A stretch of DNA of 64,000 bases from assembly GCA_964569795.1 (NCBI GenBank), contig CAZMVB010000009.1:1-64000 (forward strand), written 5' to 3'. Below, one piece after another: positions 51,835-61,724 of the stretch. The DNA comes from JAHJDS01 sp964569795 (GTDB lineage Bacteria > Desulfobacterota > Desulfarculia > Desulfarculales > JAHJDS01). The notes beneath the pieces were generated by a model. It saw only the letters and a list, made by a program, of their open reading frames with translations. It was not told the DNA's origin and made no database searches. The translations under genes were made by a program, and so were the position numbers. Each line of letters begins with the position of its first letter. The first letter of the stretch is position 1.

Positions 51835-53625
51835 TTGGCCCGATTCATCGACGACCTGAAACGCACCCACCACTGCAACGCCCTGTCCGCCGGCGACGAG
51901 GGCGCCGAGGTGGTCCTCATGGGCTGGGCCCACCGCCGCCGGGACCACGGCGGCCTGATCTTCGTTGACCTCCGCGACCGCGAGGGCATCACCCAGGTCG
52001 TCTTCAACCCCCAGATCGACGAGCACGCCCACCAGGTCGGACACCTCATCCGGTCCGAATACTGCCTGGCCGTGAAAGGCCGGGTCGAACTCCGGCCCGA
52101 GGACATGGTCAACCCCAAGCTGGCCACGGGCGAGATCGAGGTTTACGTCACCGAGTTCGAGATCCTGGGCGCGGCCGAGAACCCGCCCTTCCAGCTCGAA
52201 CTCGACGAGGATCGCTCCGAGGTCTCCGAGGCCATCCGGCTGACCCACCGCTACCTGGACCTCCGCCAGCCCTGGGTGGCCCGGCACCTGAAACTCAGGC
52301 ACAAGTGCGCCTCGTTCGTCCGGCACTTCCTGGACGGCGAGGGCTTCATCGACGTCGAGACCCCCTTTCTGACCCGGTCCACCCCCGAGGGGGCCCGGGA
52401 CTACCTGGTGCCGTCGCGGGTCAATCAGGGGAAGTTCTACGCCCTGCCCCAGTCGCCCCAGTTGTTCAAGCAGCTGCTCATGGTCGCCGGGTTCGAGAAG
52501 TACTACCAGATCGTCAAGTGCTTCCGGGACGAGGACCTCCGGGCCGACCGCCAGCCCGAGTTCACCCAGGTCGATCTGGAGATGAGCTTTGTCAACGAGG
52601 AGGACATCTACGACCTCCTGGAACGGCTGATGGTCGGCCTGTTCCAGGAGGCCCTGGGCGTGGACCTGTCCCGCCCCTTTCCCCGGCTGACCTATGACGA
52701 CGCCGTGGGCCGCTACGGCCTGGACGCCCCGGACGTCCGTTTTTCACTCGAGCTTTGCGAGGTGACCGACCTGGTCCGGGAGGCCGAGCTGCGGGTCTTC
52801 GCCGAGGTGGCCGCGGCCGGCGGCCTGGTCAAGAGCCTCAACTGCCCGGGCGGGGCCGAGCTTTCCCGCAAGGAGCTGGACGACCTGACCCAGTTCGCCG
52901 GGGTGTATGGGGCCAAGGGTCTGGCCTGGGTCAAGGTCAAGGACGACGGCGCCTGGCAGTCGCCCATCGCCAAGTTCTTCACCGACGGCCAGAAGGGGGC
53001 CGTGACCGAGCGCCTGGCGGCCAGGCCCGGGGATATCTTTTTTTTCGTGGCCGACCAGCCGGTCGTGGTTCACGAGGCCCTGGGCCGGCTCCGGCTCAGG
53101 CTGGCCGAGCGGTTCCGCCTGGTGGATCCGGGCCGGCACTCGCTGGTCTGGGTGACCGAGTTTCCGCTCCTGGAGTACGACCCGGACGAAAAGCGCTGGC
53201 AGGCGACCCACCACCCCTTCACCTCGCCCCGGCCCGAGGACCTGGACCTCCTGGCCGAAGAGCCGGGGCGGGTCAAGGCCCGGGCCTATGACCTGGTCTA
53301 TAACGGCGTCGAGATCGGCGGCGGCTCGGTCCGGATCCATCGCCCCGAGGTCCAGGAGCGGGTCTTTGCGGCCCTGGGTATCGGCCCGGACGAGGCCGAG
53401 CGGAAATTCGGTTTCCTGCTCGAGGCCCTGAAATTCGGCGCCCCGCCCCACGCCGGACTGGCCCTGGGATTCGACCGGTTGACGGCCCTCCTGGCCGGGC
53501 GGTCCAGCATCCGGGACGTGATCGCCTTCCCCAAGACCCAGAAGGCGGTCTGCCCCCTGACCCAGGCCCCGGCCGACATCGATCCCGGCCAGTGGCTCGA
53601 GCTGGGTCTCCGCCGGGACGTCTGA
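51835..53625 (+). CDS. aspS: Aspartyl-tRNA synthetase (bacterial type)
   Basis: The 596-residue protein has an OB-fold N-terminal domain (GWAHRRRDHGGLIFVDLRDREGITQVVF), class II motif 2 (FRDEDLRADRQPEFTQVDLEMSF), the GAD insertion domain and motif 3 (GLALGFDRL). It charges tRNA-Asp and, in organisms lacking AsnRS, often tRNA-Asn. The start is TTG with AGGAG eight bases upstream; no ATG suits. It directly follows hisS, the usual order, and is GC-rich again. Confidence 0.96.
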   Translation: MARFIDDLKRTHHCNALSAGDEGAEVVLMGWAHRRRDHGGLIFVDLRDREGITQVVFNPQIDEHAHQVGHLIRSEYCLAVKGRVELRPEDMVNPKLATGEIEVYVTEFEILGAAENPPFQLELDEDRSEVSEAIRLTHRYLDLRQPWVARHLKLRHKCASFVRHFLDGEGFIDVETPFLTRSTPEGARDYLVPSRVNQGKFYALPQSPQLFKQLLMVAGFEKYYQIVKCFRDEDLRADRQPEFTQVDLEMSFVNEEDIYDLLERLMVGLFQEALGVDLSRPFPRLTYDDAVGRYGLDAPDVRFSLELCEVTDLVREAELRVFAEVAAAGGLVKSLNCPGGAELSRKELDDLTQFAGVYGAKGLAWVKVKDDGAWQSPIAKFFTDGQKGAVTERLAARPGDIFFFVADQPVVVHEALGRLRLRLAERFRLVDPGRHSLVWVTEFPLLEYDPDEKRWQATHHPFTSPRPEDLDLLAEEPGRVKARAYDLVYNGVEIGGGSVRIHRPEVQERVFAALGIGPDEAERKFGFLLEALKFGAPPHAGLALGFDRLTALLAGRSSIRDVIAFPKTQKAVCPLTQAPADIDPGQWLELGLRRDV

Positions 53626-53690
53626 GCCGACAGGACCCCGTCCCCCCGCCGCTCGCGGGGCGCCCGGGCCGCCCCACCCGGGAAAAATAA

Positions 53691-53718
53691 TTGACATTTC
53701 CGCATGGCCAGATATAAT
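53691..53718 (+). promoter_or_regulatory. Consensus sigma70 promoter of the LysM lipoprotein gene
   Basis: TTGACA, 16-base spacer, TATAAT: both hexamers match the consensus perfectly. Predicted start near 53725, 38 bases before the ATG, which has GGGAGG at 53751. Confidence 0.85.
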
Positions 53719-53762
53719 TTTGGCACCGTCAGGAGCCCATTTTTTGTCACGGGAGGTTTTGA

Positions 53763-54173
53763 ATGAAAACGAAGAAGCTGTTGGCTCTCTCTCTCGCCGC
53801 AGTGTTGGGCCTCGGCCTGGTGGCCATCGGGCTGTCCGGCTGCGGTTGTGGGGTCGAGAAGGTCGTCAAGCCGGCGCCGCCTCCGCCGCCTCCGCCGCCG
53901 CCTCCGCCCCCGCCGCCCGCGGCCTGCAAGGACTACACTGTGGTCAAGTGTGACACCCTTTGGACCATCGCCCAAAAGGTGTACAACGATGCCTTCTTGT
54001 GGCCCCTCATCTACAACGAGAACAAGGGCGTCATCAAGAATCCGCATCGCTTGAAACCCGGCATGGTCATCAAGATTTGCGTCATCAGCAAGTACAGTGA
54101 CGCGGAGAAGGCGGCAGCCAGGGCTGAAGCCCGCAAGGCCAAGGCGATCAGGGGTCCACGCTGTCCCAAGTAG
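53763..54173 (+). CDS. LysM-domain lipoprotein with polyproline linker
   Basis: The 136-residue product has a lipoprotein signal peptide with lipobox LSGC (Cys27), then a run of 14 prolines, then a LysM domain (YTVVKCDTLWTIAQKVYNDAFLWPLIYNENK...PHRLKPGMVIKI), and a Lys/Ala-rich tail. After Lgt/LspA processing it would be anchored in the outer or inner membrane with LysM reaching the peptidoglycan. The consensus promoter suggests an abundant structural protein. Relatives are common in Desulfobacterota. Confidence 0.9.
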   Translation: MKTKKLLALSLAAVLGLGLVAIGLSGCGCGVEKVVKPAPPPPPPPPPPPPPPAACKDYTVVKCDTLWTIAQKVYNDAFLWPLIYNENKGVIKNPHRLKPGMVIKICVISKYSDAEKAAARAEARKAKAIRGPRCPK

Positions 54174-54628
54174 CACCGTAGCCTGACCCGAAGCGGTGTC
54201 GTTGTCACTCCCCGAAGGGGGCGTTACGTCCTGGGGCGTCACGTCTCCTCCGGGGGGCTCGAGGTCCTGATAACGGGGCTCCATTCTCGCCGCGAGCGAG
54301 GGAACCCGGGCGCCGGGGTGACCTGCCCCAGCCCGGATGCAAGAGCCCGGGGGTGACCCCGAGCCGGTGTCCCGGGAAGCAACCGGCCCATCGCGCCGGT
54401 TGACGAGGACAACCGGAGCCGAACGAACCGTTTCCCCGGTCAGACACGCGAAAAATCAGCGGGGGTCGCTCGGGGCGGCCCCCGTTGTTTTGTCCGCCCG
54501 CCGCAGCACCAGCTCCCACGGTCTTGATTCTCGTTTTCAAGAAGAGGCGGTCTCCCGTGACCTTTTCCGGCGGCCGCCTTTCCCGGCCGGCCGCTCCGAT
54601 CCGGTGATCGGACGCCAGGAGAACCACG
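54174..54628 (+). promoter_or_regulatory. 455-bp GC-rich leader or spacer with several hairpins
   Basis: No gene is seen. It holds CCCGG/CCGGG and GGGG/CCCC hairpins near 54300-54370, CAACCGGC/GCCGGTTG at about 54380-54402, and a terminator-like hairpin at 54460-54493. The segment CCGCGAGCGAGGGAACCCG resembles CCGCGAACCAGGGAACCCG in the hisS leader (17 of 19 bases). It could be an attenuated leader of the next gene or the 3' UTR of the LysM gene. Confidence 0.45.
54460..54493 (+). terminator. Terminator-like hairpin before the Re-citrate-synthase-like gene
   Basis: CGGGGG (54460-54465) pairs with CCCCCG (54479-54484) and is followed by TTGTTTTG. An A-run lies on the other side, so it could work in both directions. 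It may end the LysM transcript or attenuate the next gene. Confidence 0.6.
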
Positions 54629-56461
54629 ATGGCTCGTTTTAAACCGATCGAACATACCCCGCACCAGTTTTTCAAGCCCCGGCTGGTCGAGGTCGAAGAG
54701 CCGCAGCTCTTCCGCAACCTGTTCCCCTACGACCAGGTCCCGCGCATCGACTTTGATTTTCACGTCGTGCCCGTAAGTCCGGCCCGGGAGCCGATCATCA
54801 CCGACACCACCTTCCGCGACGGACAGCAGGCCCGGCCGCCCTATTCCGCGGACCAGATCGTCACCCTGTTCGATTTCCTGCACCGGATCAGTGGCCCCCA
54901 GGGCGTCATCCGCCAGAGTGAGTTCTTCCTGTACAGCGAGCGGGACCGCGAGGCCGTGCGCCGCTGCCAGGAACTGGGCCACGCCTACCCCGAGATCACC
55001 GGCTGGATCCGGGCCAAGGCCGGGGACCTGGAACTGGTCAAGGAGATGGGCCTGACCGAGACGGGCATCCTGACCTCGGTGTCCGACTACCACATCTTCC
55101 TGAAGATGGGTCTCGACCGGAAAAAGGCCTTTGACCAGTACCTGGAGATCGCCCGCCGGGCCCTGGAGGCCGGGATCACCCCCCGCTGCCACTTCGAGGA
55201 CGTGACCCGGGCCGACATCCCCGGATTCGCCCTGCCCCTGGCCGCGGCCCTGATGGACCTGGCCGCCGAGGCGGGACGGGACGTCAAGATCAGGCTGTGC
55301 GACACCCTGGGCCTGGGGGTGACCTATGCCGGGGCGGCCCTGCCCCGGTCGGTGCCCCGCATGGTCCGGGCCTTCATCGAGGAGGCCGGCGTGCCCGAAC
55401 GCTGCCTGGAGTGGCACGGCCACAACGATTTTCACAAGGTCCTGGTCTGCGCCACCACGGCCTGGCTCTACGGCTGCGCCGCGGCCAACGGCACCCTGTT
55501 CGGCTTCGGCGAGCGGACCGGCAACCCGCCCATCGAGGGCCTGATCATGGAGTACATCGCCCTGACCGGCGAGGATCGGGGGATCGACACCCGGGCCATC
55601 ACCGAGGCGGCCGATTATTATCAGGCCGAAATGGAGGCCCGCCTCCCGGCCGGGATGCCCTTTGTCGGCCGGGACTTCAACGCCACCGCCGCCGGAATCC
55701 ACGCCGATGGTCTCCTCAAGAACCCGGAGATCTACAACATCTTCGACACCGACAAGCTCCTGGCCCGGCCGCCGGCGGTCATCATCAACGACAAGTCCGG
55801 CGCGGCCGGGGTGGCCCACTGGATCAACACCCGCCTGATCGGGGACCCGGCCCGGTACATCGACAAGCGGCATCCCGGCTTGGGCAAGGTCGTCAAGAAA
55901 CTCGGTCAGCAATACGAGGCGGGCCGGACGACCTCCATGTCCCACCGGGAGATCGAGCATCTGGTCCGCAAGTACATACCCGAGCTGTTCGTCAGCGAGT
56001 TCGACCGCTTGAAGGCCAAGGCCCTGGGACTGGCCGAACACCTCATCGAGCCCCTCCTGGAGGCCGACGCCCTGGCCACCATGGCCCCGGTGATCATCGA
56101 GCCCCTGCTCGAGGACTTCCTGGAGACCAATCCCTTTGTCCAGTTCCTGTACGTCACCAACGCCCAGGGGTACAAGATCACCAAGAACATCTGTCACGTC
56201 ACCGATCGGGCCAAGTACGAGGCCGCCCTGCTGGACGAGGACTTCTCCGGCCGGGACTGGTTCATCGGACCGATCAAGGACGGCCGGACCCACGTCACCG
56301 ATTTCTACTCCTCCCGGATCACCGGGGCCCTGTGCATCACCGTTTCCGGGCCCATCCGCAACGCCGACGAGGAGATCATCGGCGTCCTGGGGGTCGATAT
56401 CCGCTTCGAGGACATGGCCCGTCTGGACGAGGTGGTCTCCAATCCCGAGGAGGAGGATTGA
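54629..56461 (+). CDS. Re-citrate synthase-like (HMGL family) enzyme with a C-terminal PDC/Cache-like domain
   Basis: Residues 45-440 belong to the isopropylmalate/homocitrate synthase family: TDTTFRDGQQARPPYS, WHGHNDFHKV, and GKDFN-type GRDFNATAAGIHADGLLKN. The block TEFFLYS-like QSEFFLYSERDREAV, then GWIRAK and TETGILTSVSDYHIF, is what I recall for Re-citrate synthases of Clostridium kluyveri and Syntrophus, which make citrate from oxaloacetate and acetyl-CoA. Residues 480-610 form an extra domain (NPFVQFLYVTNAQGYKITKN, DFSGRDWFIGPIKDGRTHVTDFYSS, ITVSGPI, EIIGVLGVDIRFEDM) typical of periplasmic PDC sensors, here on a soluble enzyme. It may be an allosteric sensor. It leads the propionate/citrate block. 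Confidence 0.8.
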   Translation: MARFKPIEHTPHQFFKPRLVEVEEPQLFRNLFPYDQVPRIDFDFHVVPVSPAREPIITDTTFRDGQQARPPYSADQIVTLFDFLHRISGPQGVIRQSEFFLYSERDREAVRRCQELGHAYPEITGWIRAKAGDLELVKEMGLTETGILTSVSDYHIFLKMGLDRKKAFDQYLEIARRALEAGITPRCHFEDVTRADIPGFALPLAAALMDLAAEAGRDVKIRLCDTLGLGVTYAGAALPRSVPRMVRAFIEEAGVPERCLEWHGHNDFHKVLVCATTAWLYGCAAANGTLFGFGERTGNPPIEGLIMEYIALTGEDRGIDTRAITEAADYYQAEMEARLPAGMPFVGRDFNATAAGIHADGLLKNPEIYNIFDTDKLLARPPAVIINDKSGAAGVAHWINTRLIGDPARYIDKRHPGLGKVVKKLGQQYEAGRTTSMSHREIEHLVRKYIPELFVSEFDRLKAKALGLAEHLIEPLLEADALATMAPVIIEPLLEDFLETNPFVQFLYVTNAQGYKITKNICHVTDRAKYEAALLDEDFSGRDWFIGPIKDGRTHVTDFYSSRITGALCITVSGPIRNADEEIIGVLGVDIRFEDMARLDEVVSNPEEED

Positions 56462-56495
56462 CGGCCGAGACCACCGCCTCGGAACTGGTTTTCGC

Positions 56496-56524
56496 TTGAC
56501 GCCCGGGCACCACTTCTCTATAGT
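56496..56524 (+). promoter_or_regulatory. Sigma70 promoter of the biotin-carrier gene
   Basis: TTGACG, 17-base spacer, TATAGT. Predicted start near 56531, right at the base of the structured leader. Confidence 0.7.
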
Positions 56525-56530
56525 CAGAGG

Positions 56531-56760
56531 GCGCAACTCCGCCCCCAGTTAGGCTTTTCACCCCCGGGCTCGACCGGTCCAGGGGCGGGTCCGACCGGGG
56601 CCGCGGGGGGCGCTCCCATCGGGGGGAGGGGGGTGAATACCCCTGGGGCCGTTCGACCCGGGCCGCGGGTCGGCCGGTCTTCCGATTTGGAATTGTTACT
56701 CAGCCCACAATCCGGCGGATACGACCGACGCGACGGGCGGAGTTGAAGCTGAGGGTCAAG
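56531..56760 (+). promoter_or_regulatory. Long structured leader before the biotin-carrier gene
   Basis: CAACTCCGCCC (56534-56544) pairs with GGGCGGAGTTG about 190 bases later (56735-56745), enclosing TTCACCCCC paired with GGGGGTGAA and smaller hairpins (CCGGTC/GACCGG, CGACCC/GGGTCG, ATTGT/ACAAT). The transcript predicted from the promoter starts at this stem and reaches an AAAGGAGG site 17 bases later. It looks like a riboswitch or structured 5' UTR; no known class is recognised. Confidence 0.5.
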
Positions 56761-56777
56761 TTAAAGGAGGAATACCA

Positions 56778-56990
56778 GTGGCAGACGTGACCGCACCCAT
56801 GGGCGGGAAAATCATCAAGCTCTCCGTGGCGGTTGGGGACAGCGTGGCCGAGGAAGACGAGGTGGCCATCCTCGAGGCGATGAAAATGGAAATGCCGATC
56901 ATGTCTCCGGCCGACGGTGAAGTGAAGGAGATCAAGGTTTCCGAGGGCGACGCCGTGGACGCCGATCAGGTGCTCATGGTCATCGGCTAA
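56778..56990 (+). CDS. Biotin carboxyl carrier domain protein (70 residues)
   Basis: This is a stand-alone biotinyl domain with the biotin site EAMKMEMP (Lys36). It starts at a GTG preceded by AAAGGAGG. The carrier moves CO2 between a carboxylase or decarboxylase and the carboxyltransferase encoded downstream at 57264, as in methylmalonyl-CoA/pyruvate transcarboxylation or propionyl-CoA carboxylation. Its shortness, only the domain itself, is typical for Desulfobacterota gene sets of this kind. Confidence 0.93.
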   Translation: MADVTAPMGGKIIKLSVAVGDSVAEEDEVAILEAMKMEMPIMSPADGEVKEIKVSEGDAVDADQVLMVIG

Positions 56991-56995
56991 TGCTT

Positions 56996-57133
56996 CGTCC
57001 CCTGATTCAGGTGACAGGCGTGATTATTTCCTAAGGGGCGGTTCGGCGCGAACAATTTGGTCATCTGACCGGAGCTCGAGTGGGCCGAACCGGCCAGACC
57101 GCTCCCGTTGAGCGTCCGGCTGTTCAGGGGACG
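56996..57133 (+). promoter_or_regulatory. Nested stems between the biotin-carrier and carboxyltransferase genes
   Basis: CGTCCCCTGA (56996-57005) pairs exactly with 57124-57133, and inside it CGGTTCGGC (57039-57047) pairs with 57084-57092. Further GC-rich hairpins follow up to 57230. It could set the ratio of the two proteins from one transcript or be a separate regulatory RNA. Confidence 0.45.
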
Positions 57134-57263
57134 ATACACCGGGCGGCAGGCGGAGGGCGCGGCCCGACCGGGGGCCGCGGTCTCCCGCTCCGACCGCCGC
57201 CGGGGCGCCCGTCGGCCCGGATTGTGAACTCAACCTCTGGCGGGCAGCGAAGGGGAGTCAGCC

Positions 57264-58823
57264 ATGGCCGAGCCGACCAACAAGGACAAGATCGCCGAAC
57301 TCCAGAAGCGGGACGAGCAGGCCAAGCTCGGCGGCGGCCGGAAGCGCATCGAGGCCCAGCACCAGAAGGGCAAGCTGACCGCCCGGGAACGGATCGACTA
57401 CCTCCTCGACGACGATACCTTCCAGGAATTCGACCGCTACGTCGTCCATCGCTGCACCGACTTCGGCATGCAGAAAAAGAAGATCCCGGGCGACGGGGTG
57501 GTCACCGGTTACGGCACCATCGACGGCCGCCTGGTGTACGTCTTCTCCCAGGACTTCACCGTCTTCGGCGGGTCCCTGTCCGAGACCTTCGGCCAGAAGG
57601 TCTGCAAGGTCATGGACCTGGCCGTGCGCAACCGGGCCCCGGTCATCGGCCTCAACGACTCGGGCGGCGCCCGCATCCAGGAGGGCGTGGTCTCCCTGGG
57701 GGCCTACGGCGAGATCTTCCGGCGCAACGTCCTGACCTCGGGCGTGGTTCCCCAGATCTCGGCGATCATGGGGCCCTGCGCCGGCGGCGCGGTCTATTCC
57801 CCGGCCATCACCGACTTCATCTTCATGGTCGATGGCAAGTCCCACATGCACATCACCGGCCCCCAGGTGATCAAGACCGTCACCGGCGAGGAAAAGACCT
57901 CCGAGGAACTGGGCGGCGGCCGGGTCCACAACACCAAGAGCGGCGTGGCCCACTTCCTGGCCGAGAGCGACCAGGACTGCCTGGAGCAGATCAAGCGCCT
58001 GCTCGCGTTTCTGCCCTCGAGCTTCGAGTCCAAACCCCCGGTCCGCACCACCTCGGACCACGTCTCCCGGCTGGACATGTCCCTCCGGGACATCATCCCC
58101 GACAATCCCAAGAAACCCTACAAGATGAAGGACATCATCACGGCCGTCCTGGACCACAACGACTTCATGGAGGTCCACCGCTACTATGCCCGGAACATGA
58201 TCGTCGGCTTCGGCCGCCTGGACGGGCATCCCGTGGGGATCGTGGCCAATAACCCGATGCACCTGGCCGGCTGCCTGGACGTGGACGCCTCGATGAAATG
58301 CTCCCGGTTCGTCCGCTTCTGCGACTGCTTCAATGTCCCGATCATCACCTTTGTCGATGTCCCCGGTTTCCTGCCCGGGGTCAACCAGGAGCACACCGGC
58401 ATCATCAAGCACGGCTCGAAAATCATCTACGCCTACTGCGAGGCGACCGTCCCCCTGATCACGGTCATCACCCGCAAGGCCTACGGCGGGGCCTACGACG
58501 TCATGGGCAGCAAGCACCACGGCGCTGACATCAATTTCGCCTACCCCTCGGCCGAGATCGCGGTCATGGGACCCGAGGGGGCGGTCAACATCATCTTCCG
58601 CAAGGAACTCCAGGAGGCCGAGGACAAGGCCGCCGTCAACCGGAAGCTGGTGGACGACTACCGCGAAAAATTCGCCTCGCCCTACAAGGCCGCCGAGCTG
58701 GGCTACATCGACGAGATCATCCTGCCCGAGGAGACCCGGCCCAAGCTGATCTACGCCCTCAAGTCGCTGCTCCGGAAACGCCACTTCCGGCCCGACAAGA
58801 GGCACGGCAACATCCCCTTGTAA
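57264..58823 (+). CDS. Propionyl-CoA/methylmalonyl-CoA carboxyltransferase subunit (12S/MmdA type)
   Basis: The 519-residue protein has the crotonase-like double fold of acyl-CoA carboxylase beta subunits: LTARERIDYLLDDDTFQEF, VFSQDFTVFGGSLSE, LNDSGGARIQEG, MGPCAGGAVYSPAITDF and, in the C-half, FVDVPGFLPGVNQEH, RKAYGGAYDVMGSK and WGPEG-like VMGPEGAV. It transfers CO2 from biotin to propionyl-CoA or the reverse. With the carrier and the mutase it links propionate to succinyl-CoA. GGGGAG precedes the ATG. Confidence 0.94.
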   Translation: MAEPTNKDKIAELQKRDEQAKLGGGRKRIEAQHQKGKLTARERIDYLLDDDTFQEFDRYVVHRCTDFGMQKKKIPGDGVVTGYGTIDGRLVYVFSQDFTVFGGSLSETFGQKVCKVMDLAVRNRAPVIGLNDSGGARIQEGVVSLGAYGEIFRRNVLTSGVVPQISAIMGPCAGGAVYSPAITDFIFMVDGKSHMHITGPQVIKTVTGEEKTSEELGGGRVHNTKSGVAHFLAESDQDCLEQIKRLLAFLPSSFESKPPVRTTSDHVSRLDMSLRDIIPDNPKKPYKMKDIITAVLDHNDFMEVHRYYARNMIVGFGRLDGHPVGIVANNPMHLAGCLDVDASMKCSRFVRFCDCFNVPIITFVDVPGFLPGVNQEHTGIIKHGSKIIYAYCEATVPLITVITRKAYGGAYDVMGSKHHGADINFAYPSAEIAVMGPEGAVNIIFRKELQEAEDKAAVNRKLVDDYREKFASPYKAAELGYIDEIILPEETRPKLIYALKSLLRKRHFRPDKRHGNIPL

Positions 58824-58958
58824 GGGCTCGGCCCCCCGGATCGGGCCGACAGTCGCGCCGCGTCACGGTTCGGGATTTTTTGACAAAAAACCTCGACGGC
58901 CCACAGGGTCCCCTGGACCGGGGCCGGCGCCTGGTGACGAATAAACTTGGGAGTATAA

Positions 58959-60638
<1,680 letters not shown>

Positions 60639-60763
60639 GGGGGCTCCGCCCCCCATGCCCCCCGGCAGGGGCGCCGTCCGCCCGCCCCGGCACACCCGGC
60701 GGGTGCGAGGTGGCGGGGCGGCAGAACAGATCACACCTTGGTGAAACAAGTGAGGTCAGATTG

Positions 60764-61162
60764 ATGGACGAGAGAAAGATTCGGGTCCTGGCGGCCAAGC
60801 CCGGCCTGGACGGACACGACCGGGGGATCAAGGTCATCGCCGCCGCCCTGCGGGACGCGGGCATGGAGGTCATTTACACCGGCCTCAGGCAGACCCCGGA
60901 GCAGATTGTGGCCGCGGCCGAGCAGGAGGACGTGGACGTCATCGGCCTGAGTGTCCTGTCCGGGGCCCACGATTACCTGTTTCCGCGGATCATGGAACTG
61001 CTGCAGGAGAAGGGGATGGACGACGTCCTGGTCATCGGCGGCGGGATAATCCCGGACGAGGACGTGGCCGCCCTGAAGGCGGCGGGCATCGCCGCCGTGT
61101 TCGGCCCCGGCACCCGGACCGACGCCATCATCAAGTTCATCCAGGAAAGCGTCAAACGCTGA
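60764..61162 (+). CDS. Methylmalonyl-CoA mutase, cobalamin-binding subunit
   Basis: The 132-residue protein is the B12 domain of the mutase: KPGLDGHDRG with the axial His18, then SVLSGAH and GGGIIPDED. It binds the cofactor and works with the large subunit at 58959. GAGGT is seven or eight bases before the ATG. A GC hairpin (60638-60654) lies between the two genes. Confidence 0.95.
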   Translation: MDERKIRVLAAKPGLDGHDRGIKVIAAALRDAGMEVIYTGLRQTPEQIVAAAEQEDVDVIGLSVLSGAHDYLFPRIMELLQEKGMDDVLVIGGGIIPDEDVAALKAAGIAAVFGPGTRTDAIIKFIQESVKR

Positions 61163-61724
61163 AGTAATACGCGGCGGGTCGCCGCCGCATCATACCGCCG
61201 ACCATCGTCAACAACTTTCTTTGCCGGCTGAAGCCCGAAAGTTCCCTGATTTGGTCCCGGCAATGGCCGCTCCCGGCAGATAACCTGCTATTTATTCACG
61301 ATATTTCCCCCAAATCCGATTTGGTACCAATGTTGCGATACTAGCCCCCCGACAGGGCCGACCGGCCCGCCTTATAAAAAACCCCGCGTCGGGAGAAAGG
61401 GACGGCTCATGGCAATTTGGTCGCCTGAAAAGGGGATACACCACAATATGTTGGGGCACATCGGCCTGGACCGCACATTTCCCGAGGCACCTTGGTTGGC
61501 CCCGTGGACGATCGAACATTTCCCGCGTCCCGGCTGCGAATCCCGGGAAGATTCCCGATCAAGTCGGCAAAAATTTCCATTGGACCCGACGGCCCCGGGG
61601 CCGTTGGCCTCGATCCCTGCCAGGCAGTGGAAAAACGTAAGGTCCTGGACCTTGCTGGCCGATAACTCGGATAGCCCAATCCACGGTCCCCATTGAACCC
61701 CGTGTAATCGACGAGGAACAGGGC
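61163..61724. other. 562-bp intergenic region
   Basis: No convincing gene. It has a GCGGCG/CGCCGC hairpin at 61174-61189 just after the mutase gene, and an operator-like dyad CCAAATC-C-GATTTGG at 61310-61324 in an AT-rich part. It probably carries the promoter of the following cluster. Confidence 0.55.
61310..61324. promoter_or_regulatory. Operator-like 15-bp dyad
   Basis: CCAAATC and GATTTGG form a perfect inverted repeat around one base, in an AT-rich patch 400 bases before the 61725 gene. A regulator-binding site is possible. Confidence 0.35.

Noticed and set aside
54290..54420. Partial resemblance to a cobalamin riboswitch (AGGGAA, CTGCCCC, GGGAAGC in order)
   Set aside because: The invariant B12-box core (GCCCCCGCAACTG or its variants) is missing. 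An Infernal scan with RF00174 would decide.
61409..61696. Open frame of 95 codons in the spacer before the fusion gene
   Set aside because: Start context is acceptable, but the peptide has no pattern, many Pro/Arg/Ser/Trp from GC-rich spacer DNA and no recognisable homology.
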